Shown piece by piece: positions 37,130-49,435 of a DNA stretch of 64,000 bases; the first letter of the stretch is position 1; each line of letters starts with the position of its first letter. A program made the position numbers and the translations under genes. The stretch is from Delphinus delphis (lineage: Eukaryota > Chordata > Mammalia > Artiodactyla > Delphinidae). The DNA lies in NCBI RefSeq assembly GCF_949987515.2, contig NC_082687.1, forward strand, positions 21,312,148-21,376,147, written 5' to 3'. The notes beneath the pieces were generated by a model. The model searched no databases and was not told the DNA's origin. It worked only from the letters and a program-made list of their open reading frames with translations.

Positions 37130-37560
37130 GCCCATGAACTTAGCAGTGGGGTGGGGAGACTGAACGTTCCCTGGTTGCAGGGGCATGGTGGTCACCCAGA
37201 TCACCTTCCTCTTGACCACAGTGATTGATGCAAAGATGGACGTGTGACTCGGACTGGTCCAATTAAAGCTCTCTCTGGGAATTTTGCTGGAAATGCCAGA
37301 AAAGGAACATTTTTCTCCTCCAGGAATCATGGCAGTTAAGGACAGTAAATGCCTGGAGCTGCCTGGGGCCAGCTTTGATATAGCAAAGACAAAGCCTATT
37401 TGAAAATAAAGCCAACTCAGAGGAAAACAGAGCCAAGAAATGGAGAGTCCTCGTGACACCATTTCTGTCCTGAATCCAGGTGGGCCTACGGCCAAGATGC
37501 CCTAGAAGTTTCAATTATATAATTATATAAGTTTCAATTATATAAGCCAATAATTTTAAT
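37130..37560 (-). repeat. Ancient LTR-like interspersed repeat (family not assigned)
   Basis: The wording 'gtgtgactcggactggtcca', 'aaagccaactcagaggaaaa' and 'agagccaagaaatggagagt' is a known old mammalian repeat that I cannot name securely. A 24-bp AT-rich direct duplication (gtttcaattatata) sits at its right end. Orientation is uncertain. Confidence 0.5.
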
Positions 37561-37562
37561 TT

Positions 37563-37601
37563 TCCTCCCTCCCTTCCTTCTTTCCTTCCTTCCTTCCTTC
37601 C
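37563..37601. repeat. (TTCC)n microsatellite
   Basis: TTCC/CTCC units with few interruptions. Confidence 0.85.
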
Positions 37602-37609
37602 ATTCTTTC

Positions 37610-37612
<3 letters not shown>

Positions 37613-37651
<39 letters not shown>
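37613..37651. repeat. (TG)n microsatellite
   Basis: About nineteen uninterrupted TG units. Confidence 0.92.
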
Positions 37652-37654
<3 letters not shown>

Positions 37655-38095
37655 AATTGAAATATACATCAATTAGGGACTGGCTAAATAAATTATATAA
37701 TATCCAAACAATGAATTATATGCAATAATTTAAAGGATTCATATATTATTGCACACATGAATTATCGCATTACTTATCATAGCAAAAAGAAAGTGAAAAC
37801 CACTATCGGGGGATGGGAAAACTATATTATATCCATACACGCAAATAAGCAACTGTTAAAAATGAGTCATATTCAGCTATATTGATTGACATTTAAAAAT
37901 CTTTATGACATATAATTGATTTTCAAAAGCAGTTTATAAAAATGCTCTTATTTTATAAAATTATGTAATTTTGTGTATATAAATCTAGCAAACTCTAGAA
38001 AGCTAGTTATTCATCATTATTTTGGGATTTCAGCTGCTTTCTACTATCATTTATTCTTTTCTTTATTGCTTTAATTGTATGCTTATATAATAAAG
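37655..38095 (+). mobile_element. Ancient L1 (L1M type) 3' end
   Basis: 'actggctaaataaattatat', 'catagcaaaaagaaagtgaa' and the following A/T-rich tail fit old L1 3' sequence. It has no open frame. Confidence 0.65.
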
Positions 38096-38574
38096 AGAGA
38101 AAATGAAAACTTTCTATTTTCTAGAAAGAAAGAACAATAGAGAAACGAAAGGAAGGAGAATCTGAAGAGAAGGAAGAATGCGAGTGTCTGTAGTCTGAAG
38201 TTTGCCTAAATGATTTAGGAAAAGATTCAAGGAATAGGTGATATCATCTCATGAATCTTTAAAAAATATTTTCCAGATGGACAGATGAGGAAAGGGCATC
38301 CAGAAAGATGAAACAGCAAACGTGAAGGGGTTCAGAAAAATGAGAAACCATGATGTCTTAAGAAATACGTTTTCTGATATAGCTAAATCAGTGTTGGTAA
38401 ATTGGCATTTAATCTTAATAACTAGGGCAGTGAGATCAATTAAAGTCGACGTTAATACAAGGAATTTCATATCAGGATTGCATATGGGATGCACAAGGGA
38501 AAAGAAAAGTACTGCATCTCAAGGACACTGGTCTATGCACCCAGTTGCTTGAGTACATCTCTCCTTTGAGGTCT

Positions 38575-38642
38575 AATAATATCTCCAACTTAACATGTCC
38601 AAAGCAAAACTCTTATTTCCTCTCCAAATCTGCTTCTGCTCC
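38575..38642 (+). mobile_element. L2 LINE, 5' part of a split copy
   Basis: 'ctccaacttaacatgtccaa' followed by 'agcaaaactcttatttcctc' is L2 ORF2 3' sequence. It continues at 39214 after the inserted repeat. Confidence 0.75.
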
Positions 38643-39079
38643 ATAGTAGTAAATTTTATGTGTCAACTTGATAGGGCCACAGGGTACCTGGATATTTGGT
38701 CAAACATTATTCTGGGTGTTTCTGTGAGAGTGTTTTTGGATAAGATTAACATTTAAATCAGTAGACAGTAAAGCAGATTGCCCTCCCTAATGTGGGTGGG
38801 CCTTGTTCAATCAGTTGAAGGCCTGAGCAGAACAACAAGGCTGACCCTACTGTAAATAATAGAGAATTCTTCTTGCCTGACTGCCTTCAAACTGGGACAC
38901 TGGATTTCTCCTGCCTTCACACTGGAACTGAAACACATTGGCTTTTCCTAGGTTGTGAGCCTGCTGGCCTTGGGACTGGAACTGCACCATCCGCTCTCCT
39001 GGACCTGCAGCTTGCCAACTCACCTTGCAGATCTTGGGAACTGTCAGCCTCCATAATCACATGGACCAGCTCCTAATAA

Positions 39080-39133
<54 letters not shown>

Positions 39134-39213
39134 CATGTATATATGTGTATATATATATACACATATATATACACACGTGCTATTGGTTCTGTTTCTCTGG
39201 AGACTCCTAATAT
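38643..39213 (+). repeat. LTR-like ancient repeat inserted into L2 (family not assigned)
   Basis: Begins 'taaattttatgtgtcaactt', includes 'gattgccctccctaatgtgg' and ends 'tggttctgtttctctggaga' then 'ctcctaatat'. The start/end signature resembles a solitary mammalian LTR of the MaLR sort, but I cannot name it. A (CT)n then (TA)n tract lies near its 3' end. Confidence 0.55.
39084..39176. repeat. (CT)n(TA)n compound microsatellite
   Basis: About fifteen CT units followed by TA-rich DNA mixed with TG/CA. The TA-rich part can fold on itself. Confidence 0.88.
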
Positions 39214-40035
39214 ATTCTTCCTTTCCAGTGTCCCAGTAACAGAAGAAATGGCAAAATCAATCTACCAGTGCCTTGGTAATAAAAACCTTGGGGTCATCCT
39301 TGACTGTCCCCCTCTCAAACCTAAGATTCAGCCCAAAGCAAACCATGTCAGCGCCACATTTAAAATATATCCAGAATCTGACCACTACTTATTTTCCTCC
39401 TGTTACCATCATGGGCTAAACCTCTGTCTTCCCTCACCTGGACAAGTGCAATAGTGTCCTAACTGGTCTTCCTGCTTCTGCCCCTGCCCCTTTACAGACA
39501 AGTATCCACACAGCAGCCTGACTGTTCCTTTTCAAATATGTCAGTCAAATATTCTCATTTGGGGTGAAATCCAAAGTCCTCACCATGGCCTGCAAGCTCC
39601 TGCAGGGTCTGGCTGCTGCTTCTACCTCCCTGGCTCTGTCTTCTGCCACTCCTTGTTCACTCTGCTTTCTGGCCTCCTTGCCTTTTCCCTTTTTCTTCTT
39701 TGCTGCAATAAGCCAGAAATTCCCTCTCTTGAAATGCTCTATTCCCAGATATCCATAGGGTCTTGCTAACTCCCTTCAGGTGTGTCCCTCAGAGACCTTC
39801 CTAGCCAGCCTGTGTGAAATAATCCTCCTCCACCATCTTATCCTTTTCTGAGTCATGTGTTGCCACCAGGCACACAGTACATCTTATTTTATTTATCTTC
39901 GGTGTCCCCTTCTGGGATGTGAGGCCCGTGAAAGCAGACAATTACTTTGTTTCTCTATCTTCTGCACGTGGAGCAGAGTCTGGCACCTGGGGAGCACTCA
40001 ATACCTGTTTGTTGATGAATGAATGAGGTTTCCTT
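39214..40035 (+). mobile_element. L2 LINE, 3' part of a split copy to the L2 terminus
   Basis: Follows L2 in order: 'ttggggtcatccttgactgt', 'ccctcacctggacaagtgca', 'aatccaaagtcctcaccatg', and the end 'gagcactcaatacctgtttg' with GAATGAATGA. It holds degenerate reverse transcriptase C-terminal sequence, not coding. Confidence 0.9.
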
Positions 40036-40069
40036 CCATACACTGAAGGAAACAAGATACTTTTGATGT

Positions 40070-40260
40070 AGTAATAGCTAACATTTATAGATCGCGTACT
40101 ATATATTGGGCACTAGGCCACGCTTCTGATATAAATTAACTCATTTTTTCCCCACAACTCTAGCATTTTCTGAATGAGGAAGCTGAGGCAGAGGTAACTC
40201 TACCAATGTCACACAGCTGATAAGGGATGGAGCCTGGCTTCCAGCCCAGGCCAACTCAAG
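40070..40260 (-). mobile_element. MIR SINE
   Basis: 'taatagctaacatttataga', 'gaggaagctgaggcagaggt' and 'cacacagctgataagggatg' are MIR complement landmarks. Confidence 0.88.
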
Positions 40261-40649
40261 AGGCCATGCTTAACCATTCAGAATATACTTCTTGCAAATT
40301 CATTAAGAGACACTGGAGAACAGCAAGGATTGAAAAAAGGCGTATTCCCTAAATTTATTTTCCAGGAATAAAAATATTTCCTGCCACATAGTATCTTCAC
40401 CAGTTTACAACTAACAGCACAGCGTGCTGAGAGTAAATAGACAGTAGAAAGCTTTGGACCTTGCAGTTTACACTGTGACAGCTTTGAAGCAATTTGGGAG
40501 AGACTAACAAAGTAACAGCAAAGACTTGTTTGAAAACCTTTCTTGGGTCAAGCATACCTTGTAAATTTGGTAGGAGCTTTACAAACCCACTTGAAGATGC
40601 TGGCAGTCCTTTTTACCCTCGTGAATTTATCCTTTTGTGTATCCGGCCA

Positions 40650-40735
40650 ATATTTACTAAGTACCATTAGGTGTCAGGCACAGTTCTAGGCACAGGGGGT
40701 ACAGAAATATCTTCTTTCATAAACTCTCATTTCCA
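40650..40735 (+). repeat. Ancient interspersed repeat fragment (family not named)
   Basis: 'gtgtcaggcacagttctagg' followed by 'cacagggggtacagaaatat'. Same family as the fragments near 2.13 and 30.98 kb. Confidence 0.5.
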
Positions 40736-40744
40736 CCTGTAACA

Positions 40745-40939
40745 AAATGGAGCTTATAGTGATTTGGAGCTAAACTCTGCAGTCAGAGACACATGGGTAC
40801 AAATCCCAGCCCTGCTGTTACTGGCTACGTGACCTCTGGCCAGTCATATAACTTGTCTAAATCTCAGTTTCTTTGTTTATACAATGGAGGCAATATCGAT
40901 TATGAGATCTACCACACCAGCTTACTAGATGGATTAAAT
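40745..40939 (+). mobile_element. MIR SINE, cut by a CHR SINE
   Basis: 'gtacaaatcccagccctgct', 'aactgtctaaatctcagttt' (approximate) and 'gatggattaaataagatcgc' give MIR in sense. The CHR copy at 40951 interrupts its 3' end. Confidence 0.82.
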
Positions 40940-40950
40940 AAGATCGCTTG

Positions 40951-41245
40951 GGGACTTCCCTGGTGGCGCAGTGGTTAAGAATCTACCTGTTAATGCAAGG
41001 GACACGAGTTTGAGCCCTGGTCCAGGAAGATCCCACATGCCGCGGAGCAACCAAGCCCGTGTGCTGCAACTACTGAGCCGCGTGCTGCAACTACTGAAGC
41101 CCGCACGCCTCGAGCCCGTGCTCTGCACCAAGAGAAGCCACCGCAATGAGAAGCCCACCCACTGCAACAAAGAGTAGCCCCCACTCGCCGCAGCTAGAGA
41201 AAGCCCATGCGCAGCAACAAAGAGCCAATGCAGCCCAAACAAAAA
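40951..41245 (+). mobile_element. Long CHR SINE, plus orientation, 11-bp TSD (one mismatch)
   Basis: Flanked by aagatcgcttg (40940-40950) and aagattgcttg (41246-41256). Full body with the 'gagaagccaccgcaatgaga' module, as in the 32.7-kb copy. Confidence 0.95.
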
Positions 41246-41259
41246 AAGATTGCTTGATA

Positions 41260-43200
41260 CACACTATTTGGAAATATACTACCTGTAATGGTGATCTGTG
41301 TGATTCTGAGTATGGTTTTGCACGAATGATGACCTCAGAGTTTTGTAGATGTCTCTTCATTGAAGGGACAAGAGTTTGACAGAATTTTAGTGTCTTGAAA
41401 GAGTGCAGATTTAGTCAAGATTTTCAACCAGAGTGCTAGACTTTGTGATGAAGTCATAGGGTCTTACACTCACAATTAGACATCATAAAAGAACTATTAA
41501 AAGAACTCTGATTCACTAATTTGTTCGTTCTTTTCTCCTTCTGGGGCTATCTGGGAAAGCTGCCCATTTGCAGAGAGCTCCTTTGGCTATCTTCCTTTGC
41601 CTTTCAAAGCCCTCAAAAAAAGTTCTTAAGTACCTCATAATGGGTCCAGGAGATTGTTGATTTTGTTTGTAACATGTCAGAAGTAACAATTTTTATACTA
41701 CTAATAGACTCACTATGAAGTATAAGGGATATCTCAGGTGGTTTTTGAATGGACCCAATATTTGTATTTATTTATAGGCCCTTTTGCCTTCATGGACCTT
41801 AGACCGGGAGTTAGGAACCATAAGTTCTAATCCTAGACCTGATACTAGTTAACTGTTTGATCTTGACTTTACTGGTGCTTTTTTACCCTATCTATCTATA
41901 TCAGAACGTTAGTGTCTACATCATCTTCCAAATCTAAAATTCTACAATCATCCATAAATAAAACTCATGAGCAAGAAATCTACCCTACTCGGTACTTGGA
42001 ACTGAATATGAGAATATAAGGACTTATAAAGGAAACGATAAGCACAGGGGCTCTTGCATTTCATGTTGCAAACACTGCTACAGCCATACAACAGGATAGT
42101 AATAAGGGTTAAAGTAATAATATACATCCTTTTTGTTTTAAGTATAAAGATATGCAATAGTTACATTCATTTCCTTGAAAAAAATCAGACGTTAAAAACT
42201 TATTTGAAAGCACAAATGCTAACATAGCTAATGCCATGTACAAAAAGTTGAAAACTAAAGCTTTCCTTGCCCATTGTTCAGTGACTCTAACCAACCCCAC
42301 AGCATATTTAGTTAGAATCAATATTAGACGTGAGATTCAGTCCAGACCAGCACTTCAGAGGAGGCTGATCTTCACATGAGGAGTTATCATCCAGCACATA
42401 ACTTTTTGAAGGCTTTAGAGTCCTTTGAGATAAAAGGGACACTTTCAGGCTGAACCCCTGAAGAAACAGAATTAATAAAGTGTCCTAGCTCAAAACCATT
42501 TTACCCTTGGGAAACAGTAAAGCGCATCCAGGACACCTGGCTGTATTTTGCAGACTGAAAGGGACCAGTGAGTAAATGCTTTGCCACTAGTATTGTCTTG
42601 GCAAGGAGAATGTTTCCTAACATTCCTTCTGATTCTCTGAAAAGTTGGACGCCTTTGCATAGAAGAATGAGTTGGCGGGGCTTTCCAAAGGGAGTTCGGA
42701 GACAGGTTGTCAAAATGGTGCCTAAGCCAGTAATGTTCTGAATCCATTGGGTTTCTAATTACTGTCCTCTGTGAGCCAGGCAAATTAACCTGGGCCCATT
42801 GCGCTGCCTGAGAAGAAATAAGGGATCAGTTAAAAAAAAGGGGGGGGGGGGCGGGTACTGTATTCTTGCATGCCTGTTACCCTTCAGTTTGATTTTCCTG
42901 GGAATGTGTGTGCAGTGTGAGTATTTTTGTTGCTGACACATTTTGGATTCCCTGAGCTTGATGAAATAGGTAGCTAAGTAGAAAATAAGACATTTTAAGA
43001 ATCCTTGTCATTGCAGTGGAGTAATTTTTAAATAAAATAGGCACTTGGTTCGTGAAAATTATAACTAAATAAAATAGAATGAATTTAAAGCATTCACCCT
43101 CCTGAAGATTTAGCTGGTCAAGGTCCTGAATTTTCCTTACCTCACTGCATGGCTTACTTACAGAAGTTTATTTACAGAAACTACCACCACCAACAATAAT
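41260..43200. other. Unique intergenic sequence
   Basis: A G run (42841-42850) follows an A run. A faint MIR-like piece lies at 41800-41950. No gene is seen. Confidence 0.5.
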
Positions 43201-43209
43201 GAATATCCT

Positions 43210-43870
43210 CAAGAACAAGTAGATATGAAAAAAAACTGATTAGGAATTTTGGAAAAAGGCACTCTTTGAAATTAAAAATCTCAATAGATGGGATAAAGTC
43301 TAGATTGAAATCAGCCAAAGAGAGAGTTGGAAAAAAGTGCGGAGAAATTCACACAGAATGCAGCACCTGGAGACAAAAACTACTTAAGAGAAGTTAAAGA
43401 GTCATGAATAATAGATGGAGAAGCTCCCAAACAAATATTTAGGAGTTCCAGGGGGAAATAGATGAAAGAGAAAGACAGGAACAACATTTGAAAACATGAG
43501 ACTGCGAAATTTCCAGGATTGAAGACATGTCCTCAGGCTGAAAGTTCACAGCATAAATAAAAATAAATCCATATTGTAGGAAAACTGTAAAAACATCAAG
43601 GGCAAATAGAACAATCCTAAAAGCTACCAGAGAAAAAAGACAGGTTGCCTACAGAAGAATAGCAGCTGGGCTGGCAGCCCACTTCTCAACAGCATTGAGA
43701 GATGAAATAATTATCCAGACTGCTGAAGGAAAATAATTTCCCATCTAGCTAGATTCTCATGCCAAAACTAAACGAGCATTCAAAAGAGAGACAAAATAAA
43801 GATATTTCACCCATGGGAAGTTTACCCCTCGTAGATCCATTAAAGGATTAACTTGAATTTAAAGAAAAGA
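43210..43870 (+). mobile_element. Ancient L1/HAL1-like fragment
   Basis: 'atctcaatagatgggataaa', 'caaagagagagttggaaaaa' and 'agctaccagagaaaaaagac', then 'ctgctgaaggaaaataattt', follow the ORF1-to-ORF2 part of old L1s in sense. Frames are destroyed. Confidence 0.75.
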
Positions 43871-43871
43871 G

Positions 43872-44050
43872 CCTAATAATAATAATTATAACAATATCTA
43901 ACGCTTTACATGCGTCAGCTATTTTTAATCCTCACAATAATAATATGAGGTAGATAAATTTTTAACCTCATTTTAAAGTGAGGAAACCGAGGTACAGAAA
44001 TATTAATGCCTCCCAGCTAGTAAGAATGAGGATTTGAACTAGGTGGGCTG
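43872..44050 (-). mobile_element. MIR SINE
   Basis: 'atttttaatcctcacaataa', 'gtgaggaaaccgaggtacag' and 'gaggatttgaactaggtggg' match the MIR complement. Confidence 0.85.
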
Positions 44051-45335
44051 GGAAGATATTGGATGAAAGAAATAATAATAAGCAAAGAAATTGACAAAAT
44101 AAGTGGATATATCTTAGTTAACCACTGACTGTAATAATTAACTGTTTTACTTAGAAAAAGAGGAAAAACTAAAACTACATAATAATAATTTCAGGAGTTG
44201 TTCTGTAAGTGGCTAAATCTTGCCAAGACCCTCAGTGTGTTTAGGAGAATGGTGGTAAAGAATAACTTAAAACTTTTAATGGAAATTTATTGTTACATAG
44301 TTAAAAATATAGGGGTAAAAACAGCAAGGATAGAAATGTAATTTATAGTTTCAAAATAAGCAGAAGAATATTTAATGGAATAAAGGCATTTACCAATTCA
44401 GCAGAAAACAAGAAGAAAAATTATAAAAAGGGAAAGAAAACAAAGACAGTAGTAAAGATATGTTCAAATATATCACTAATCACAATAAACAATTATGAAA
44501 TGAAATTTAATTGTTAAAAGAATTTACTAATGTATTATATTTTTTTTAATTAGCAAAAAAATTGTTCTCCAAGTTTTGCATCTGCCTCCTATAGATTAGT
44601 ATCATTTTAATCGATGATATATTGAGAACATTCAAGAGGTGTATCCTGCATTATTTATTTTAAAAACCCATATTTAAAAACCGAGATGTGTGTTTACATA
44701 CCCATTATGATAAGGGAAATTATAACACAAACAGATGGATATTTATAAAAACTTATATTTCAGGAAAGGACTTGAAGTAAGAAGTCCTTTCCAACTCCTT
44801 CTTTAATGGGAGAACAATTATTTCAGAACTACATGTTTTCCTAATGGTGGTCCAGAGTAAGTCAAAGGGAAAACATTTAGCAATCTTAAATCTTTTACCT
44901 CCTAAAATTTTAGAAGGATAGCTATCAGAATGATTTTCCAATCAACATTATAGGAAATCTTCTAGTTGATAAAAGGCCACATGTCTACATCCTTCTTAAA
45001 AGTTGAATGACTTTTTAATGTATCCAGATGAGATCCAACATTTAACATATTGAATCAGAAGGAATAATTTTTATTGTCCATATACTGTATGAATATGAAA
45101 TTAAACTGTAATTCTCCTTGATCAATACTGTAGATTCCATGTCATGATTAATTCCAAGAAAACAAATTTCTGCATCTTCTGTGGAAACTACTTTTCAATT
45201 GTAACAACATTCTCAGAAAGTTTTCAGGTTGTCATTATCTTTCCTTTTGGACGGCAAAGTGCAAAAGATTCCTGAACAAACAGCCTGCACAGAGAGAGCT
45301 TCCTGGAACTACCACCACAATCAAGAGGGAAAACT
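44051..45335. other. AT-rich intergenic sequence, nothing assigned
   Basis: Probably includes very old L1 debris, but I cannot align any part with confidence. Confidence 0.4.
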
Positions 45336-45339
45336 GTAC

Positions 45340-47215
45340 CATCACCACAAGGCTCCCTACTGCTACCCACCCATCCCTAACCCCTGGCAACCACTAATCT
45401 TTTCTCTATCTCTATAATTTTGTTATTTCAAGAGTGTTATGTAAATGCAATCACTCAGTATGTAACCTTTTTTTTCACTCATCATTATTCCCCTGAGTTT
45501 CATCCAAGTTGTTGCGTCTATTGATATTTTATTCCTTCTATTGCTGAGTACTTTCTTTGGCATGGATATACCAGTTTGCTTATCCATTCACCCATCGAAA
45601 GAAAACTGGATAGATTCCAGGTTTGGGCTATTATGAATCAAGCTGCTATGAACAGTCATGTACAAGTTTCTGCATGAACATAAGTTTTCATTTCTCTGTG
45701 GTAAATGCTCAGGACTACAGCTGCTGAGTCATATGGTAAGTACACGTTTACTTTTAAAAGAAACTACCAAACGATTTTCCCGAGTGGCTATACCATTTAA
45801 CATTCCTACCAGCATTGTATGAGTGAACCAGTTTTTCTGCATTCTTGTCAGCATTTGGTGTAGTCACCATTTTTAATTTTAGCCATACAGATAGGTGTTA
45901 GTGATAACTCAATTGTGGTTTTAATTTACATTCCCTTAAGGGCTGATGAAGTTGAACATCATTTAACGGGCTTACTTGCCATCTCTGTACGTTCTCTCTG
46001 AGTGTTGGTTCATGCCTTTGGCCCGTTTTCCTAACTTGATTGTTTACTTACTATTGTGCTTTAAGAATTCTTTATGTTTTCTAGACACAAATCATTTGGC
46101 CAGTATGTGTTTGGCAAATATTTTCTCCCAAGTTGTAATTTTTCTTTTCAGCCTTTTAAGAGAGTCTTTCCCAGAAATACAGTTTTTACTTTTAATGAAG
46201 TCCAAATTATTAGCTTTTCCTTTAGGGATTTGTGCTTTTGGTATCAAATTTAAGAACTCTGCCTAACTGTACGTCACAAAGATTTTCTCTTCTGTTTTTT
46301 CTAAACATTTATAGTTTCGCATTTTACATTTAAGTCTATCATTCACCTTGAGTCAATTTAGTTAATTTTTGCATACAGTGTTAGGTTTAGGTGGGTTTTG
46401 CTCTTTTGTTTGTTTTGTTTTGTTTGCTCATGGATATCCAGTTGGTTCAGCGCATTTGTTGGAAAGGCTATCCTTCCTTCGCTGAATTGTTTTTGCACCT
46501 TTGTCAAAAATAAGTTGAGCATATTTGTGTGGGTCCCTTTCTGGGTTCTCTCTTCTGCTCCACTGATCTGTGTGTCTGTTCCTCTATATATGCCACAATA
46601 GTCTTGATTACTGTAGTAACATATGTCTTGAAATCAGGTACACTGACTCTGCCTACTTTATTCTTTTTCAAAATTGTTTTAGCTATTCTAGTTCCTTTGC
46701 CATTTCACATAAATTTTAGAATAATCTTAACTATGTCTACAAAAAAATCTTATAGATACTTTCATAGGAATTGCATTAAACTTATTTATCAATTTGGAAA
46801 ATTGACATCTTTATTATGTTGAGTCTTCCAATCCATGAACACGGTAATGTTTCTTCATTTATTTAGATCACCTTTGACTTCTTTCATCAGCATCTTGTAA
46901 TTTTCATCATACAGATTCCATACATTTTTGTTAGATTTATACTTGAATATTTAATATTCTTTGGAGCAACTGTAAATGGTTTGCATTTAAAAAAATTTTT
47001 GTTTCCACTGGTTTGCTGTTAGCATATAAAAATGCAGTTGATTTTAGCTTGTTGATCTTATGTCCTGTGAACCTGCTGAACTCACTTATGAGTTCTCAGA
47101 GGGTTTTTATGGTTGATGGTGGTAGAATCCTCTAAATTTTCTAGGTATACAATCCTGTTACTTGAAAATAGAGACAATTTTATCTCTTTTAAAAGTTCTA
47201 TTTTTTAAAAGTTAA
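45340..47215 (-). mobile_element. Old L1 (L1M type), antisense: 3' UTR and ORF2 3' half
   Basis: Read on the plus strand it gives the familiar reverse of an old L1: 'cccctggcaaccactaatct' near the 3' UTR, then 'ggctattatgaatcaagctg', 'gctgagtcatatggtaagta', 'ggatatccagttggttcagc' and 'gattactgtagtaacatatg'. Several frames remain open for 60-100 codons only because stop-poor T-rich DNA is read; none is functional. Confidence 0.92.
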
Positions 47216-47300
47216 GCTCTTTGCTTCTTTCAAGATATATGGCTTAAAAAGATCCTGAAAATTTGAAAACAAAGAATGAAACAAGATACACCAGGCAAAG

Positions 47301-47331
47301 ACACACACAAACACACACACACACATATACA
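47301..47331. repeat. (CA)n-rich microsatellite
   Basis: CA units with one AA interruption. Confidence 0.75.
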
Positions 47332-48174
47332 CAACAGATGGTAGAGACTTAATAATATCAGAAAAATTAGAATATAAGCATTAATAAAGATAAAAATAGG
47401 ACACTACATAATATAAGTATCGATCCACCAAGAATACATAATTATCATGAACTTCTGTGCAGCTAACAACATGGTCTTGATATTAGTTAAGTAAAAACTG
47501 ACAATTATAAAGACAATTTTGCAAAATATAGTGGGTAATTTGAACACACTTATATTAAAAATGAATTGATCAACCAGAACAAGATTACAAGAAAATAGAA
47601 ATTTGAAAAATAAAGTTATCAAGTTTGAGTTAATATATGTGCATAAACCCACACACATCTTATATCCAACTAATAGAATAAAGCTTTTAATTTCAAGTAC
47701 TAGTGGAACTTGTAAAAAACGGACCATCCAAATGAGGTTACAAATTTCAAAGTAAAGTGTCCATATAAACCACAATCCCTTGTCATGGTACACTTAAATT
47801 AGAGACCAACAGTAAAAAGGAAACCTAAAAGGTACATGTGTTTGAAATATTAAAGATACACTTAAGTAATTCAATGATTAAGTAGGAAATCACAATGGAA
47901 ATAATAAAATATTTAGAAATAAAAACTATGAAATTACCACCTGTCAAAAACTGAGATAGGCTAAAATGGTATTTTAAAGATGAATTGTAGCCTTAAAATT
48001 CCTTTATTAAAAAGGTATGAAAACTGAAAATAAGTGAGCTACAGGAACAGAGTAAACCTGGATAGAGTAAAAAGGTAGGAAATAATAATAATAAAGCAGA
48101 AGTTATAAAATATCAATAGAAAACAGAAATAAGAGAAAGGCAGGCAAATCCAAAATCTGCTCTTTTCCTATTTT

Positions 48175-48504
48175 TTTTATTTATTGATTTTTGGCTGCGT
48201 TGGGTCTTCATCGCTGTGTGAGGGCTTTTCTCTAGTTGCGGCACGTGGGCTTCTCATTGCGGTGGATTCTCTTGTTGCGGAGCACAGTCTTCTCATTGCG
48301 GTGGCTTCTCTTGTTGCAGAGCACGGGCTCTAGGCGCCCGGGCTTCAGTAGTTGTAGCTCACGGGCTCTAGAGCACAGGCTCAGTAGTTGTGGCCCACGG
48401 GCTTAGTTGTTCCGCGGCATGTGGGATCTTCCTGGACCAGGGCTCGAACCCGTGTCCCCTGCACTGGCAGGCAGATTCTTAACCACTGCTCCACCAGGGA
48501 AGCC
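48175..48504 (-). mobile_element. Long CHR SINE, minus orientation, 15-bp TSD (one mismatch)
   Basis: Flanked by ctcttttcctatttt (48160-48174) and ctcttttgctatttt (48505-48519). The body has an extra duplicated 'cttctcattgcggtgg' module, which makes it the longest copy here (about 330 bp). Confidence 0.95.
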
Positions 48505-48949
48505 CTCTTTTGCTATTTTAAATTAGAAGAATCATTCATATTGTTCAAAATTTTAAATGTATGAACTAGTATGTAATTAAAACCTTACTTTCCATTTCTT
48601 TTACTTTGCCATCCAATTTCCCTCCCACAGACAACAAGTATTGTCTTCTTTCTTATCTTTCCAGTGATAACTTTTGTACAGGAAGCCAGTATACGTAGAT
48701 AGCAGCCCCTTCCTTTTTTTAGCTCTGGTAAACTGGATGTATTTTTCAGATCTTTAGCAAGACTGACATAAGAGAGAGAGAGAAGAGACAAACAGTATTG
48801 GGAATGAAAAAGAGGACATAACTATGTATATGGTAGAGATTCTAAACATCCTAATTAAATAATATGCCAATCACTTTTCATATGTATGCCAATAAAGTAG
48901 AAAACTCAAATGAAACAGATGATTTTTCAGAAAAATATAAACTACCTGG

Positions 48950-49435
48950 ATCAGTCAGTGTTCAGTCATGAAAACAGAGCCTCTCCAGGTAGGCCAATAA
49001 AAGGGATATATTACAGGAGATTCGCTTCAAAAGGAAAACTTCAAAGTGAAACAGCAGGTGGTGAGCCAACACTGAAATTAGTCCCATCAGGAAGTTATTA
49101 CTACCGCTAAGGCTGGAGGGACAAGTGGGGCAGTTGGTATTCCTGGGGGGTAAGACCCAGAGTCACCAGTGGGAGCTGGATTAGTGACAGGGGGCTGCGA
49201 GGGAGCTGGACCATGGGGAAAAAGTGGGAGCTGGAACCCCAGGAGAGACAGACACTGCCGGAGGCGGAGAGAGAATCGGAAAAACGCCTGGGCTTCCCTC
49301 TTCCTCTGCCCGGTAGTCCTCTGTTAGTGCTCACTATTGACCAAAACTAGCTAATTGCGTAGGAAATCTCAGTCATGTGGTTTGCAGCAGGAAGACAGAG
49401 AAATGATCTGAGAGCAAATAGGAAAGAAATGACAG
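48950..49435. repeat. Unnamed insertion inside the old L1
   Basis: A GC-richer block ('gaaaacagagcctctccagg' through 'gtcatgtggtttgcagcagg') that does not follow L1. It is probably an old LTR or DNA element; family unknown to me. A second non-L1 block lies at 48520-48760. Confidence 0.45.

Noticed and set aside
46398..46822. Hydrophobic open frames in the 46-kb region
   Set aside because: They are the antisense of L1 ORF2 in T-rich DNA, so they look membrane-like but are not genes.
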